Part shown: piece by piece, positions 45,473-57,547 of the stretch
Layout of the letters: each line of letters begins with the position of its first letter
Numbering within the stretch: position 1 is the first letter of the stretch
Notes under the pieces: generated by a model
Told to the model about the DNA's origin: nothing
Seen by the model: the letters and a program-made list of their open reading frames with translations, nothing else
The model's database searches: none
Made by a program: the position numbers and the translations under genes
Assembly: GCF_024347635.1 (NCBI RefSeq)
Contig: NZ_AP025510.1
Coordinates: 1,116,001 to 1,180,000, forward strand
Length of the DNA stretch: 64,000 nt
Direction: 5' to 3'
Source of the DNA: Vibrio tasmaniensis
GTDB taxonomy: Bacteria; Pseudomonadota; Gammaproteobacteria; Enterobacterales; Vibrionaceae

Positions 45473-47548
45473 TTAGTATTTTATTGTTCTTTTAAAAGGC
45501 GGTAGCGAATCGAGTAGGGACTTTCCGTATCGCTTCGTGACTATGCGTCTATCAAGGATCGTGACTTTACCAGAATCTCGTTCCTTACGCAGCAATCTAC
45601 CCACAGATTGAATAAGCTTTTTACTCGCTTCTGGAACAGTAATCTGCATAAAAGGATTACCGCCACGAGATTCAATATATTCTGAATGTGCCCGCTCTAC
45701 AGGTGAGGTAGGAACCCCAAAAGGAATCTTGGTAATAACGAGGTTTTCAAGAAGCTCGCCAGGCAGATCCAGACCCTCAGAAAAGCTGCCCGTTCCAAAG
45801 AGAACGCTGGTTTTACCTTGGTCAATTAGCTTTTTATGTTTTTTTAGGATTTCAGTTCGTGAAGTATCACCTTGAACCTGTAACGCCCACGACTTTTTAA
45901 CGAAATCTGTTGCCAAAGCCTCGGCCACTTGGTTCATTTGCCAATAAGAAGAGAATAGAACGAGATTGGCTTTGTTGTCTTCTATTACCTTAGGCAATAT
46001 TTCAATAAGATATTCGGTAAACTGAGGTGCTTGTGGTTCGTACTTCATTGCAGGCACCACTAATTCAGCTTGGTTCTGATAATCAAACGGCGATGCCAAA
46101 GCTAGAAATTGCACGCCATCTTCTGCTTTTTGGCTGATTCCTGATTGATGACAAAAAAAGCTGAAAGAGTTGAGCGCCCTCATGGTCGCAGATACTAACA
46201 CTGCACCTACACAACGGCTCCAAATCTGTTGGTCTAACTGCCAACCCACTTCTAACGGAGAAACATTAACAACAAAGTCCCCTTCGTTTTCTTTGCTCAA
46301 TTCAAGCCAGCGTGCCAACGGCGCCCCTTTTTCTCTCTTAGGTTCAGCCATCAAACGCCAAACTTGAGCGAGGTTTTCTGTTCTTTGTATATAAAAGCCA
46401 ATTTCTGCAAGCGCAGGCTCTGCTAGCTTTGCTGAAAGCTCTCCGTCTTTAACTCGTTCTGCAATCAAGTCTGCGATCTTTGCAACGGCTTGGCTCGCCT
46501 TTTGAGTTAATTGCTTGAGATCTTTCGATTCGCTTTCTAACCATTCCGGTAAGTCGCCATGCTCGAAGCGATACAAGCCATCTTCAAAGTGACTAGCGTC
46601 AAACTGTTTACTCATTTGACTTAGAGTTGGGATCAGTTGTTGTACTGAGTCCTGCAACTCATTTCTAAACCGATGAACACGTTTCTCGTCTGCTAACCCC
46701 GAAAGCTTAGTGATCGATTGATTCAAACGCTCTAACCACGACGCCGCACCTTTTAAGCTTGCGGCAGCAGAGGAGTGATCTCTCGCTACGTGTGGTAAGT
46801 GGTGAGCTTCATCGAATATATAGATGCTATTTTCAGGTTCAGGCAGTATTACACCGCCGCCTAGGTCAGCATCAGCCATCACTAAACTGTGATTGGCGAT
46901 AATCACGTCTGCTTTATCTAGCTCTGAGCGAGCTTTTTGGAAAGGGCAGTCTCTATGCGTAGGCATACTGTTGTTGCAACTGTGCTTGTCGCTGACGATC
47001 ATCTGCCAAATCATATTGTCGATAGGTTTTGGCCATGAATCACGATCGCCATCCCATTTACCTTGGGTCAAACTACGGTACATAGTCTGTAGTTGTTCGA
47101 TATCTTTCTTTTTTGGTTTGGATTCGAACATGGCCATTTGACCACCATCAACCCCACACGCAGCAGCTAACTTTTCGGTACAACAATAACGCTGTCTTCC
47201 TTTCGCCAAGATAAAAGAAAACTCTCTATCCGTAAGTCGTCTATATAGAGGGAGATCTTTATTGACGAGTTGTTCTTGTAGCGCAACCGTCGCTGTTGAA
47301 ATGACTATTTTTCGATTGTTGAGTACGGCGACAGGAATAGTTGCCATTAAATAAGCCAGCGATTTCCCGATCCCGGTTCCCGCCTCTGCAACAATCATGC
47401 GGTTACTTTTGTGGTATTGACCACAAAGTGTCTTCGCTATTTCTGCAACAAGGTAATTTTGAGCACGTCGAGGTACAAAATTATCCAACTGATTTTGGAG
47501 GTTTTGGTAACTGGTGCGAATCGAATTTTGAATTTTAGTAGTTAGCAT
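45473..47548 (-). CDS. dinG: ATP-dependent DNA helicase DinG
   Basis: DinG is a 5'-3' superfamily 2 helicase with an iron-sulfur cluster that removes R-loops and resolves conflicts between replication and transcription. The ATG at 47548 follows GTAGG with a 7-base gap and gives 691 residues. Walker A is AEAGTGIGKS near 52-60. The four cluster cysteines lie in the RQRYCC and HSCNNSMPTHRDC stretches. DEAHHLP is the Walker B box. A C-terminal helicase half has ATMRALNSF and QSVGRLLR. No LexA box was seen upstream, unlike E. coli. Confidence 0.93.
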   Translation of the reverse strand: MLTTKIQNSIRTSYQNLQNQLDNFVPRRAQNYLVAEIAKTLCGQYHKSNRMIVAEAGTGIGKSLAYLMATIPVAVLNNRKIVISTATVALQEQLVNKDLPLYRRLTDREFSFILAKGRQRYCCTEKLAAACGVDGGQMAMFESKPKKKDIEQLQTMYRSLTQGKWDGDRDSWPKPIDNMIWQMIVSDKHSCNNSMPTHRDCPFQKARSELDKADVIIANHSLVMADADLGGGVILPEPENSIYIFDEAHHLPHVARDHSSAAASLKGAASWLERLNQSITKLSGLADEKRVHRFRNELQDSVQQLIPTLSQMSKQFDASHFEDGLYRFEHGDLPEWLESESKDLKQLTQKASQAVAKIADLIAERVKDGELSAKLAEPALAEIGFYIQRTENLAQVWRLMAEPKREKGAPLARWLELSKENEGDFVVNVSPLEVGWQLDQQIWSRCVGAVLVSATMRALNSFSFFCHQSGISQKAEDGVQFLALASPFDYQNQAELVVPAMKYEPQAPQFTEYLIEILPKVIEDNKANLVLFSSYWQMNQVAEALATDFVKKSWALQVQGDTSRTEILKKHKKLIDQGKTSVLFGTGSFSEGLDLPGELLENLVITKIPFGVPTSPVERAHSEYIESRGGNPFMQITVPEASKKLIQSVGRLLRKERDSGKVTILDRRIVTKRYGKSLLDSLPPFKRTIKY

Positions 47549-48061
47549 ACTGTGACCTACGTAACGGAGCGAGGATAGTAGCACATATCACTAGTAGGTA
47601 CATTTACCGCAAAATAGCTTGCTTTTGAATCAAAGGTAGATCTCGTTCACAAAAAAAAACTGAACCTTCAGGAACTTAACGATTTTATTTATGTTACGAA
47701 ATATATATATTAAAAAATCGCACAATGCAGACGTTAAGTTCTGTTGATCGCGCTTTAAGCCTAAATTAGTGGAGTATTGTACTGAATTGTTCTTTATTTG
47801 GGCTATTATATTTCCCTTTAAATTTAAGGGTGAGTTGCTCGTAAAATGATGAAAAAAAATGTAAACCTATGATTTTTATGTGTTTTTGTTTTTTTTAGGT
47901 TTGTTTTTAGTTTATTTGACACGCAGGATAATCTTTTGCAATCTAGACCACGAAATTTAGTGGCGGTGATTAACTACCAAAGAGTAGTAATGACCAGTCA
48001 TAAAAAATAAAAGGGAACCGGGCAAGGATCTCCCATTCTTAGAAAAGGCAGTGGATTTATT
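47549..48061. other. Long AT-rich leader region between dinG and a porin gene
   Basis: Of these 513 bases the last ~150 before the porin are very AT-rich, with TTGACA at 47917-47922 as a possible -35 box and a weak CAATCT 17 bases later. This allows a ~120-base 5' untranslated region, as is usual for stress- and small-RNA-controlled porins. No gene or repeat was found. Confidence 0.45.
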
Positions 48062-49021
48062 ATGAAAAAGACTCTATTAGCTCTAGCAGTTATGACAGCA
48101 GCTGGTTCTGCAAACGCAGCAATCGAAATTTACAACCAAGACGGCGTTTCTGTTGACCTTAAAGGCGACATCGAAGTTGTATACAGCAACGAGTACAAAA
48201 AAGGTTCTTCAATGGAACAAAAAATCGAAGATGCTGACTTCGGTTTTGATATCAAGTACATGGTAAACGAAGAGTGGAAAGTTGGCGCTTACTGGGAATT
48301 CAACGGTTCTTCAGACGCAAACGCTACAGCTACCAAAAATGGCGATACATACGTAGCGGCATACAACGACACTCTAGGTTCAATCAAGTTTGGTCGCCTA
48401 TGTACTGCTGTTGATGATCTAGGTATCGGTAAAGATGAAGCTTACGGCATCTCTACACTTCTAGACAACGCAACTAACGAGTGTGCTGACGAAGCAGTTC
48501 GTTACGATTACGACAATGGCGCTCTATACGCGACATTAGGCTACGTACAAGACAAACTAGCAGCTGACGGCGTTGAAGGTACTAACTCTAATTACTTCGA
48601 TGCGCGTATGGGCTACCGTTTCGCTGATTTCGACGTTTCTGCGTTCGTTGCTGATTTCGACTCTACCAAAGCAAAAGGCGATCACCAAGGTTACGGTGCT
48701 GAGCTAGTATTCTCTGGTATCGAGAACGTTTACCTATCTACAGCATACTACGGTGTAAACTCTGATACTGCGAACGATGACAACGCAACAATCGCATTTG
48801 CTGCTGGTTACACTATGGGTCTTTGGGGCTTCAACACTGGTTACTCAATCGGTGACCACGATGTAGATCTTAAAGACGAAGATCGTTGGTTCGTTAACTC
48901 AACTTACGCAATCGCGCCAAACACTAAAGTGTACGCGGAAGTTGGTGGTATCGATTCAGACGACAAAGCAACATACAAAGCTGATAACGGTCTAGCAATT
49001 GGTGTTGAAGCATCATTCTAA
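48062..49021 (+). CDS. Outer-membrane general porin
   Basis: A 319-residue porin with a clear signal peptide (MKKTLLALAVMTAAGSANA, cut at 19-20, mature start AIEIYNQDG) and a body of alternating beta strands that ends in Phe, as outer-membrane barrels do. Many strands are rich in Asp and Tyr (KEWKVGAYWEFNGSSDAN), and the pore constriction loop is near 100-120. It resembles the OmpL/OmpU class of Vibrionaceae porins, but I would not name it. Codon use marks it as very highly expressed, and it has a long leader and a strong terminator. Confidence 0.9.
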   Translation: MKKTLLALAVMTAAGSANAAIEIYNQDGVSVDLKGDIEVVYSNEYKKGSSMEQKIEDADFGFDIKYMVNEEWKVGAYWEFNGSSDANATATKNGDTYVAAYNDTLGSIKFGRLCTAVDDLGIGKDEAYGISTLLDNATNECADEAVRYDYDNGALYATLGYVQDKLAADGVEGTNSNYFDARMGYRFADFDVSAFVADFDSTKAKGDHQGYGAELVFSGIENVYLSTAYYGVNSDTANDDNATIAFAAGYTMGLWGFNTGYSIGDHDVDLKDEDRWFVNSTYAIAPNTKVYAEVGGIDSDDKATYKADNGLAIGVEASF

Positions 49022-49043
49022 TGACCTCGTAATCGAGTTTTAG

Positions 49044-49073
49044 AAAAAAAGCCACCTTAGGGTGGCTTTTTTG
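49044..49073 (+). terminator. Terminator after the porin gene
   Basis: AAAAAAAGCCACC and GGTGGCTTTTTT around TTAG, with a T run. Confidence 0.95.
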
Positions 49074-49115
49074 TTAGGATAAAGAACACTTTATTCGATT
49101 TTAAAGAGAGACATG

Positions 49116-49778
49116 ATGAAGAAAGTATTGTTAGCTTTAGGTTTATTTACAACTGTTATTGGCAGTGTAAGTGCGGCAACTTTAACGCCTCAGAAAGGCG
49201 TGTCAATTCTGTACATTAATGGTCAAGCTGCTCAAAGTAAAATCAGTGAAAACCAGATTAATGAGGGTTTTAACCAGGTTTTAGTTCGCTTTGATAAAAA
49301 ATTTGGTAGCAGCGGTGTTTACTCTTCGGCACCTTATGTATTGAATTTTGATGTGACTGGTGAAGAGGTTGAAATTAAGTCTCCAAAAGTACGTAGCTAT
49401 ATGGAAGCTGAGAAGATCTTTGAAGCTGTGAATCCATCATGGGTCGTTTTGCAAGATGATGTCGCCATTAAATATCAACAGGATGTCATTGAACGTAAGC
49501 CCGGTTTTGCACCGTTTGGCGGTCTAGAGTCTCGACTGGCTGAGCATAATGCAAGTAAGGCAGTTTATTTTAAAGATGGCGTGTTACTTGATAAACCAGC
49601 GGAAGCAGTGGTATTAGCTCCTGTGGTAGACAATACGACAGCACAGACAAGTGGCAAAGCTCAGAAACCAGTGAAACTGGCTGAGACTCAGAATGTTGAG
49701 CAATTGCAGGCTTGGTATATCAAAGCATCTAAGCAAGAACGCAAAGAATTCCGTAAATGGATGATTGACCAAGAGTAA
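49116..49778 (+). CDS. yccT: YccT/DUF2057 family protein (UPF0319)
   Basis: An exported protein of 220 residues with signal MKKVLLALGLFTTVIGSVSAA. The DUF2057 region follows: LTPQKGVSILYINGQAAQ, NQVLVRFDKKFGSS, then SPKVRSYMEAEKIF and a C-terminal Q-rich linker and helix (LQAWYIKASKQERKEFRKWMID). E. coli YccT (CsgI) inhibits curli assembly; in Vibrio the function is unknown. The second of two adjacent ATGs at 49116 is preferred, since GAGAG precedes it at normal spacing. It lies directly downstream of the porin, with a terminator between. Confidence 0.85.
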   Translation: MKKVLLALGLFTTVIGSVSAATLTPQKGVSILYINGQAAQSKISENQINEGFNQVLVRFDKKFGSSGVYSSAPYVLNFDVTGEEVEIKSPKVRSYMEAEKIFEAVNPSWVVLQDDVAIKYQQDVIERKPGFAPFGGLESRLAEHNASKAVYFKDGVLLDKPAEAVVLAPVVDNTTAQTSGKAQKPVKLAETQNVEQLQAWYIKASKQERKEFRKWMIDQE

Positions 49779-49793
49779 TCAATCTTCATCTAC

Positions 49794-49827
49794 AAAAAAA
49801 GCGAGACTAATAAGAGTCTCGCTTTTG
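49794..49827 (+). terminator. Terminator after yccT
   Basis: AAAAAAAGCGAGACT pairs with AGTCTCGCTTTT around AATAAG. It lies between convergent yccT and rluE and can serve both. Confidence 0.92.
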
Positions 49828-49875
49828 CTATTTTGGTACTTTTTCTGTCTCGGTACTTTTCTGTATCAGCAACAG

Positions 49876-50604
49876 CTAAATCTCTTTCCACTCTCCAGGC
49901 TGAAGTTGCCCCACGCTCATGTTGCCCATTGAGTAGCGAATGAGACGCAGGGTAGGGAAGCCTATGTTTGCCGTCATACGTCTTACCTGACGGTTGCGTC
50001 CTTCAATGATGGTAATCGCTAACCATGTTGTAGGGATAGCTGCTCTGAAGCGCACTGGTGGAGTTCTGTCCCAAACCTCAGGTTCTTGCATCACTTCTAT
50101 TTCTGCAGGTAATGTCACGCCATCCTTGAGCTCAACACCTTTTCTCAATTTATCTAAATCTTTCTCAGAAGGCGCGCCTTCAACCTGTACCCAGTAAGTC
50201 TTTGGCGACTTTGAGTTTGGCTGAGTCAATTTCGCTTGAAAGACGCCATCATTGGTCAAGACCAATAACCCTTCACTATCGCGATCTAAGCGTCCTGCAG
50301 CATAAACATCTTTTACTGGAATAAAATCTGCGAGCGTTTTTCTACCTTCGCCATCAGTGAACTGGCTGAGAGTATCAAAAGGCTTGTTGAATAGAATTAC
50401 TTTGCGATCTTCGGGTGCTACCTTAGGCTTTGCGTTGGTAGGTTTGTCTTTATATCGGTGCTTACTGGAGTGCGGCTTTTTGTGCGAATTGCCAGTGTTA
50501 TTCTTATCACTGCTTCGACTTTGTCTATTACCGCTTTGTTTTAATGTTGCACCAGAACGAGCTGGTTTGTCTGAACGAGATGCGCTGCGTGAGCGAGTAG
50601 ACAT
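49876..50604 (-). CDS. rluE: 23S rRNA pseudouridine synthase RluE
   Basis: RluE converts U2457 in 23S rRNA to pseudouridine. The RsuA-type catalytic part spans about 65-240: [14 protein letters not shown], the catalytic Asp in [18 protein letters not shown], and the KTYWVQV and [10 protein letters not shown] motifs. At 242 residues it is longer than E. coli RluE (217) owing to a basic, Ser/Arg/Lys/Asn-rich, probably disordered N-terminal tail (residues 1-62) that may bind RNA. It is divergent from icd, as in E. coli. Confidence 0.9.
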   Translation of the reverse strand: MSTRSRSASRSDKPARSGATLKQSGNRQSRSSDKNNTGNSHKKPHSSKHRYKDKPTNAKPKVAPEDRKVILFNKPFDTLSQFTDGEGRKTLADFIPVKDVYAAGRLDRDSEGLLVLTNDGVFQAKLTQPNSKSPKTYWVQVEGAPSEKDLDKLRKGVELKDGVTLPAEIEVMQEPEVWDRTPPVRFRAAIPTTWLAITIIEGRNRQVRRMTANIGFPTLRLIRYSMGNMSVGQLQPGEWKEI

Positions 50605-53169
<2,565 letters not shown>

Positions 53170-53246
53170 TGATTAGGACTGGCCGTTAGCAAGTCATCGA
53201 CATGGGTTGCTAACGAGCTGCTTGATCTGACAGTTAAGTCAAAACG

Positions 53247-53286
53247 AAAGACGCTTTAACGATAACGTTAAAGCGTCTTTTTTTAT
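53247..53286 (+). terminator. Terminator after icd
   Basis: AAAGACGCTTTAACG and CGTTAAAGCGTCTTT pair perfectly around ATAA with a long T run. Confidence 0.95.
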
Positions 53287-53298
53287 TCATAATACTTA

Positions 53299-53352
53299 CC
53301 TAGACTTAGACTTAGACTTAGACCTAGACTTAGACCTAGACCTAGACCCAGA
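53299..53352. repeat. Tandem hexamer repeat, nine copies of C(C/T)TAGA
   Basis: Nine head-to-tail copies of the unit, alternating CCTAGA and CTTAGA with a final CCCAGA, follow the icd terminator. No open frame uses them. The mixture of two unit types suggests slippage followed by point change. Confidence 0.92.
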
Positions 53353-53384
53353 AGTATCTTGGGGGTGTAAACATCGCTCGCGCG

Positions 53385-53416
53385 AATTGTACTGTGAGAA
53401 AATTGTACTGTGAGCA
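53385..53416. repeat. Tandem 16-bp duplication
   Basis: AATTGTACTGTGAGAA is followed at once by AATTGTACTGTGAGCA, differing only at position 15. It lies between the hexamer array and the cspD terminator. Confidence 0.85.
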
Positions 53417-53435
53417 AGTTTTTAGCTTCTAGATC

Positions 53436-53484
53436 GAAAAACCGCTCATTTAAGCCTGTATTACAGGTATCAAATGAGCGGTTT
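53436..53484 (-). terminator. Terminator after cspD
   Basis: AAACCGCTCATTT and AAATGAGCGGTTT form a perfect 13-bp stem; the 20-base loop itself holds CCTGT and ACAGG arms. On the minus strand a T run follows, about 65 bases past the cspD stop. Confidence 0.9.
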
Positions 53485-53549
53485 CAATGTTCTGCTTACC
53501 TGACAGTCGTCAATTAAGACTGATAGAGGTCTACATGTTTGGCAATCGC

Positions 53550-53771
53550 CTATTTTACGGCGCTACCCTCTACAGGAACAACGGAGCTAGCATGGGAGCC
53601 TTTAGGTCCACTTTCTACTTCATAGTCGACCTGCTGACCTGCCTTTAAGGTTCGATAACCTTCCATTTGTATTGTGGAGTAGTGCGCGAAAATATCGCCG
53701 TCTTCACCTTCTGGACAAATAAAGCCAAACCCTTTGGCATTGTTAAACCATTTTACTGTACCTGTAGCCAT
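53550..53771 (-). CDS. cspD: Cold shock-like protein CspD
   Basis: CspD is a single-stranded DNA/RNA-binding cold shock domain that in E. coli inhibits replication in stationary phase. It is 73 residues with the RNA-binding motifs KGFGFI and DIFAHYS. The ATG at 53771 (MATGTVKWFNNA) is used, since GAGGGA lies 8 bases before it; the earlier ATG abuts that site. It lies divergent from clpS, in the order cspD/clpS/clpA shared by gammaproteobacteria. Confidence 0.95.
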   Translation of the reverse strand: MATGTVKWFNNAKGFGFICPEGEDGDIFAHYSTIQMEGYRTLKAGQQVDYEVESGPKGSHASSVVPVEGSAVK

Positions 53772-54051
53772 GCTATACATCCCTCATGCATTTTGTTACT
53801 AACGTTGTTATATCAAATCAATGTAAGTTCGATTGATATTATTCCTATCAACTAAAGAATTTCAGCTAATAGCTTGAATCTCGTACATTGCTTACGGAAA
53901 TTAACGCTACCCTGCGTAATTATTCCTTATTATTAATTTTTAACGCGTATTACTAGATTTAGAATCGTGTTACGAATTTGTATCAGAAAAACCTTTTAGC
54001 TCCAATGTAGCTAATGATTGAGTACAGTCAATAGCAAATTGGTATAAAAAT

Positions 54052-54158
54052 GATCAATTTTAATAACAAATCACATTCGAGATTGAAGGCATACTATTAA
54101 CTAAATAGTAACTTAACGATGATCTTATCGGCACCATCAATAGTTGTGGTGTCTTTTT
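54052..54158 (+). ncRNA. Candidate small RNA upstream of clpS
   Basis: TATAAA at 54043-54048 and TTGAGT at 54018-54023 (19 bases apart, slightly long) could be a promoter. The predicted ~105-base transcript has a perfect 7-bp stem, TACTATT with AATAGTA (54092-54110), and ends in a terminator (GGCACCA with TGGTGTC, one G-U, then TTTTT at 54130-54158). No coding frame is present. It might instead be part of the clpS leader with an attenuator. Ends are estimates. Confidence 0.4.
54130..54158 (+). terminator. Orphan terminator upstream of clpS
   Basis: GGCACCA and TGGTGTC (one G-U pair) around a 10-base loop, followed by TTTTT. No plus-strand gene precedes it, since icd has its own terminator 850 bases earlier. 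Confidence 0.7.
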
Positions 54159-54360
54159 AATCAATCACATATGTTAATCCTGTTAATCGAGATCTTTTAT
54201 TTGCAGCGATGGAAATGGTGGATTAGGCTCAGTATAGAGGAATATTTTTTGGTACTGTTTCTTGGTGCAGTTTCTTAGTACACCGTAATGCGTGAATGTG
54301 GTAAGTTTGAGTCAACTAAACATCCACGACTTCCAAAAAATAACCCTTAGCAAAGCTAAT

Positions 54361-54681
54361 ATGAGTAGAAACTTTGAATGGGCATCTCCAGGCTCAGATT
54401 TACTGGAGAAAGAGAGAACGAAAGTAAAGCCACCGGCAATGTATAACGTTGTATTACATAACGATGACTACACGCCTATGGACTTTGTAATCGAGATCCT
54501 AGAGCGATTTTTCTCACTAGATATCGAAAAAGCAACGGAAGTGATGCTCAAGGTTCATTATGAAGGTAAAGCTATTTGCGGCACATACAGTGCTGAAATA
54601 GCGGAAACAAAGGTAGCGCAGGTAACGATGTACTCAAAGGAAAATGAGCATCCGCTACTATGTACAATGGAGCAAGTATAA
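54361..54681 (+). CDS. clpS: ATP-dependent Clp protease adaptor ClpS
   Basis: ClpS recognises N-terminal Leu, Phe, Tyr and Trp and hands such proteins to ClpA. The ATG at 54361 ([21 protein letters not shown]) gives 106 residues, the usual length, with the core [22 protein letters not shown] at about 34-55, including the Asn-Asp-Asp contact with the substrate amino group. The start has no good ribosome site, and an upstream in-frame GTG at 54292 would add a 23-residue tail without family support. clpA follows by 39 bases. Confidence 0.93.
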   Translation: MSRNFEWASPGSDLLEKERTKVKPPAMYNVVLHNDDYTPMDFVIEILERFFSLDIEKATEVMLKVHYEGKAICGTYSAEIAETKVAQVTMYSKENEHPLLCTMEQV

Positions 54682-54720
54682 ATTGCTCGAACAACACTGT
54701 TGTTCCCTTAGGAGGTACTT

Positions 54721-56994
54721 ATGCTAAATAAAGAATTAGAGACGAGTTTAAATGGCGCATTTTCTCGTGCGCGAGACAAGCGACATGAATTCATGACTGT
54801 CGAACACCTCCTACTAGCATTATTAGAAAATGATGCGGCCAAGGAAGCGCTCCAAGCTTGTCAGGCTGATCTCGATGCTCTTCGCAATGAGCTCGATATT
54901 TTTATCGACCAAACGACCCCACTTATCCCTGAAAGCGACGAGACTCGTGAAACCCAGCCCACGCTAAGTTTTCAACGAGTACTTCAGCGCGCTGTTTTTC
55001 ACGTTCAATCTTCAGGTCGCAGTGAAGTAACAGGTGCAAATGTACTTGTGGCTATTTTTAGTGAGCAAGAGTCTCATGCGGCGTATCTTCTTAAGAAAAA
55101 CGACATCAGCCGCTTAGACATAGTGAACTTCATTTCACACGGTATTACCAAAGGCAGTAATGAAGGCGATAGCGGTTCATCTCCTGATTCATTTGGTGGT
55201 GCAGAGAATGCCGAAGAAGCTAACTCAGAAGATCGTCTAGAAAATTTTGCGACCAACCTTAACGAAGTAGCGAAGCAAGGTAACATTGACCCACTCATCG
55301 GTCGTGACAAAGAGCTAGAACGTACCGTTCAAGTTCTGTGTCGTCGTCGCAAGAACAACCCTCTGTTAGTGGGAGAGGCGGGTGTGGGTAAAACTGCTAT
55401 CGCTGAAGGTCTTGCATGGCGCATCGTTGAAGGCCAAGTACCTGAAATTATTCAGAGCAGCGTGATTTACTCTTTGGATATTGGTTCACTGCTTGCGGGA
55501 ACAAAATATCGTGGTGACTTTGAGAAACGCTTTAAAGGGATTCTCAAGCAACTAGAGAAAGAAGAAGACGCGATCCTGTTCATTGATGAGATCCATACCA
55601 TTATTGGTGCTGGTGCAGCATCGGGTGGCCAGGTGGATGCGGCAAACCTAATTAAACCGCTATTAAGTAGCGGTAAATTGCGCTGTATCGGTTCAACCAC
55701 ATACCAAGAGTACAGCAGTATTTTTGAAAAGGAGCGTGCTTTAGCTCGTCGCTTCCAGAAAATTGATATTATTGAACCATCGCTAGACGATACAACCAAG
55801 ATTTTGATTGGTTTGAAGCCAAAATACGAAGCTCACCACGAAGTGCGTTACACCAATAAAGCGTTGCGTGCTGCAGTGGAATTATCAGCTAAGTACATTA
55901 ATGAACGTCACCTTCCTGATAAGGCGATTGATGTCATCGATGAAGCGGGCGCTCGTAGCCGTTTGGCGCCAGCAAGCCGTCGTAAGAAAACGGTAAGCGT
56001 GGCTGACATTGAGTCAATGGTTGCGAAAATGGCTCGTATTCCTGAAAAATCAGTATCATCTTCAGACAAAGATACGCTACAAAAACTCGATGATCGCATG
56101 AAAATGTTGGTATTCGGGCAAGACCCAGCGATCGATGTATTGAGTGAAGCGATTAAGCTAACTCGTGCAGGACTTGGTGCAGATAATAAACCGGTTGGTT
56201 CATTCTTGTTTGCAGGTCCTACTGGTGTGGGTAAAACAGAGGTGACGGTTCAACTGTCTAAGTTGATGGGTATTGAGCTGTTACGTTTTGATATGTCTGA
56301 ATACGGTGAGCGTCACTCTGTGAGTCGCTTGATCGGTGCTCCTCCTGGTTATGTTGGTTATGATCAAGGTGGTCTGTTGACCGATGCTGTCATCAAGAAC
56401 CCACACTCTGTTGTGCTACTTGATGAGATCGAGAAGGCTCACCCAGATATCTTCAACTTGTTATTACAGGTGATGGACAACGGCACGCTAACCGACAACA
56501 ACGGTCGTAAAGCGGATTTCCGTAATGTGATCCTAGTGATGACGACCAACGCTGGTGTCGCTGAAACCGAGAAGAAATCGATCGGTTTGATCCAACAAGA
56601 TCATGCGCCAGATGCGATGGGCGAAATCAAGAAGGTATTTACTCCTGAGTTCCGTAACCGTCTTGATAATATCATTTGGTTCAACAGCCTTGATCCAAGT
56701 GTGATAAGCCAAGTTGTTGATAAGTTCATTGTTGAACTTCAAGTCCAACTGGACGCTCGTGGTGTGTCTTTAGAGGTTTCTGAGGATGCTCGTCATTGGT
56801 TAGCTGAAAGAGGCTACGACAAGACTATGGGCGCTCGTCCTATGGGACGTGTGATTCAAGAGAAGCTTAAAAAGCCACTTGCTAATGAGTTGCTGTTCGG
56901 AAGTTTGGTTGACGGCGGTACGGTTAAAGTATCTCTGAAAAAAGACGAACTGGATTTCATCTATGTTGGTGCGAAAGAAGAGGTTATGCATTAG
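54721..56994 (+). CDS. clpA: ATP-dependent Clp protease ATP-binding subunit ClpA
   Basis: ClpA is the AAA+ unfoldase that feeds ClpP. The 757 residues contain an N-domain (1-145), AAA1 with GEAGVGKT near 218-225, AAA2 with GPTGVGKTE near 500-508, and the ClpP-docking loop I621-G622-L623 in [11 protein letters not shown]. coli ClpA has 758. AGGAGG precedes the ATG. It follows clpS directly in a two-gene operon and ends at a UUCG-capped terminator. Confidence 0.97.
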   Translation: MLNKELETSLNGAFSRARDKRHEFMTVEHLLLALLENDAAKEALQACQADLDALRNELDIFIDQTTPLIPESDETRETQPTLSFQRVLQRAVFHVQSSGRSEVTGANVLVAIFSEQESHAAYLLKKNDISRLDIVNFISHGITKGSNEGDSGSSPDSFGGAENAEEANSEDRLENFATNLNEVAKQGNIDPLIGRDKELERTVQVLCRRRKNNPLLVGEAGVGKTAIAEGLAWRIVEGQVPEIIQSSVIYSLDIGSLLAGTKYRGDFEKRFKGILKQLEKEEDAILFIDEIHTIIGAGAASGGQVDAANLIKPLLSSGKLRCIGSTTYQEYSSIFEKERALARRFQKIDIIEPSLDDTTKILIGLKPKYEAHHEVRYTNKALRAAVELSAKYINERHLPDKAIDVIDEAGARSRLAPASRRKKTVSVADIESMVAKMARIPEKSVSSSDKDTLQKLDDRMKMLVFGQDPAIDVLSEAIKLTRAGLGADNKPVGSFLFAGPTGVGKTEVTVQLSKLMGIELLRFDMSEYGERHSVSRLIGAPPGYVGYDQGGLLTDAVIKNPHSVVLLDEIEKAHPDIFNLLLQVMDNGTLTDNNGRKADFRNVILVMTTNAGVAETEKKSIGLIQQDHAPDAMGEIKKVFTPEFRNRLDNIIWFNSLDPSVISQVVDKFIVELQVQLDARGVSLEVSEDARHWLAERGYDKTMGARPMGRVIQEKLKKPLANELLFGSLVDGGTVKVSLKKDELDFIYVGAKEEVMH

Positions 56995-57056
56995 GCATAC
57001 TTCTTAAACACTAACGGCTTATCAAGAGCGCTTAGGTACAGTTAATAACGATAATA

Positions 57057-57086
57057 AACGCATGACTTCGGTTGTGCGTTTTTTTT
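57057..57086 (+). terminator. Terminator after clpA
   Basis: AACGCATGAC and GTTGTGCGTT pair (two G-U) around a TTCG tetraloop, with eight T residues. Confidence 0.9.
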
Positions 57087-57091
57087 ATGCT

Positions 57092-57160
<69 letters not shown>

Positions 57161-57196
57161 GTTGACGTTGCTGGAGTGATTAAAAAGTTCAGGCGA

Positions 57197-57222
57197 TAAA
57201 AAACGGAGCATCAAGCTCCGCT
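57197..57222 (-). terminator. Terminator after infA
   Basis: On the minus strand CGGAGC pairs with GCTCCG around TTGAT, followed by six T residues. Confidence 0.88.
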
Positions 57223-57247
57223 TCTTATCGTAGTCGATAATTAAAAA

Positions 57248-57466
<219 letters not shown>

Positions 57467-57547
57467 CTAATCCTCTTTCGAAATTTGGCGGTTTTCAACG
57501 GCTTGATTGTGCCGTTAAAATCAAAATATGTAAAGTTGTCGCGTATT

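Larger units (their letters stand above)
53781..54360. other. cspD-clpS intergenic region
   Basis: A 580-base gap. It holds the cspD promoter, an orphan plus-strand terminator at 54130-54158 with a candidate small RNA before it, and the clpS leader. No open frame with a ribosome site was found before clpS. Confidence 0.5.

Noticed and set aside
54292..54360. Longer ClpS from the upstream GTG
   Set aside because: Adds 23 residues without family support; the usual 106-residue form starts at 54361.
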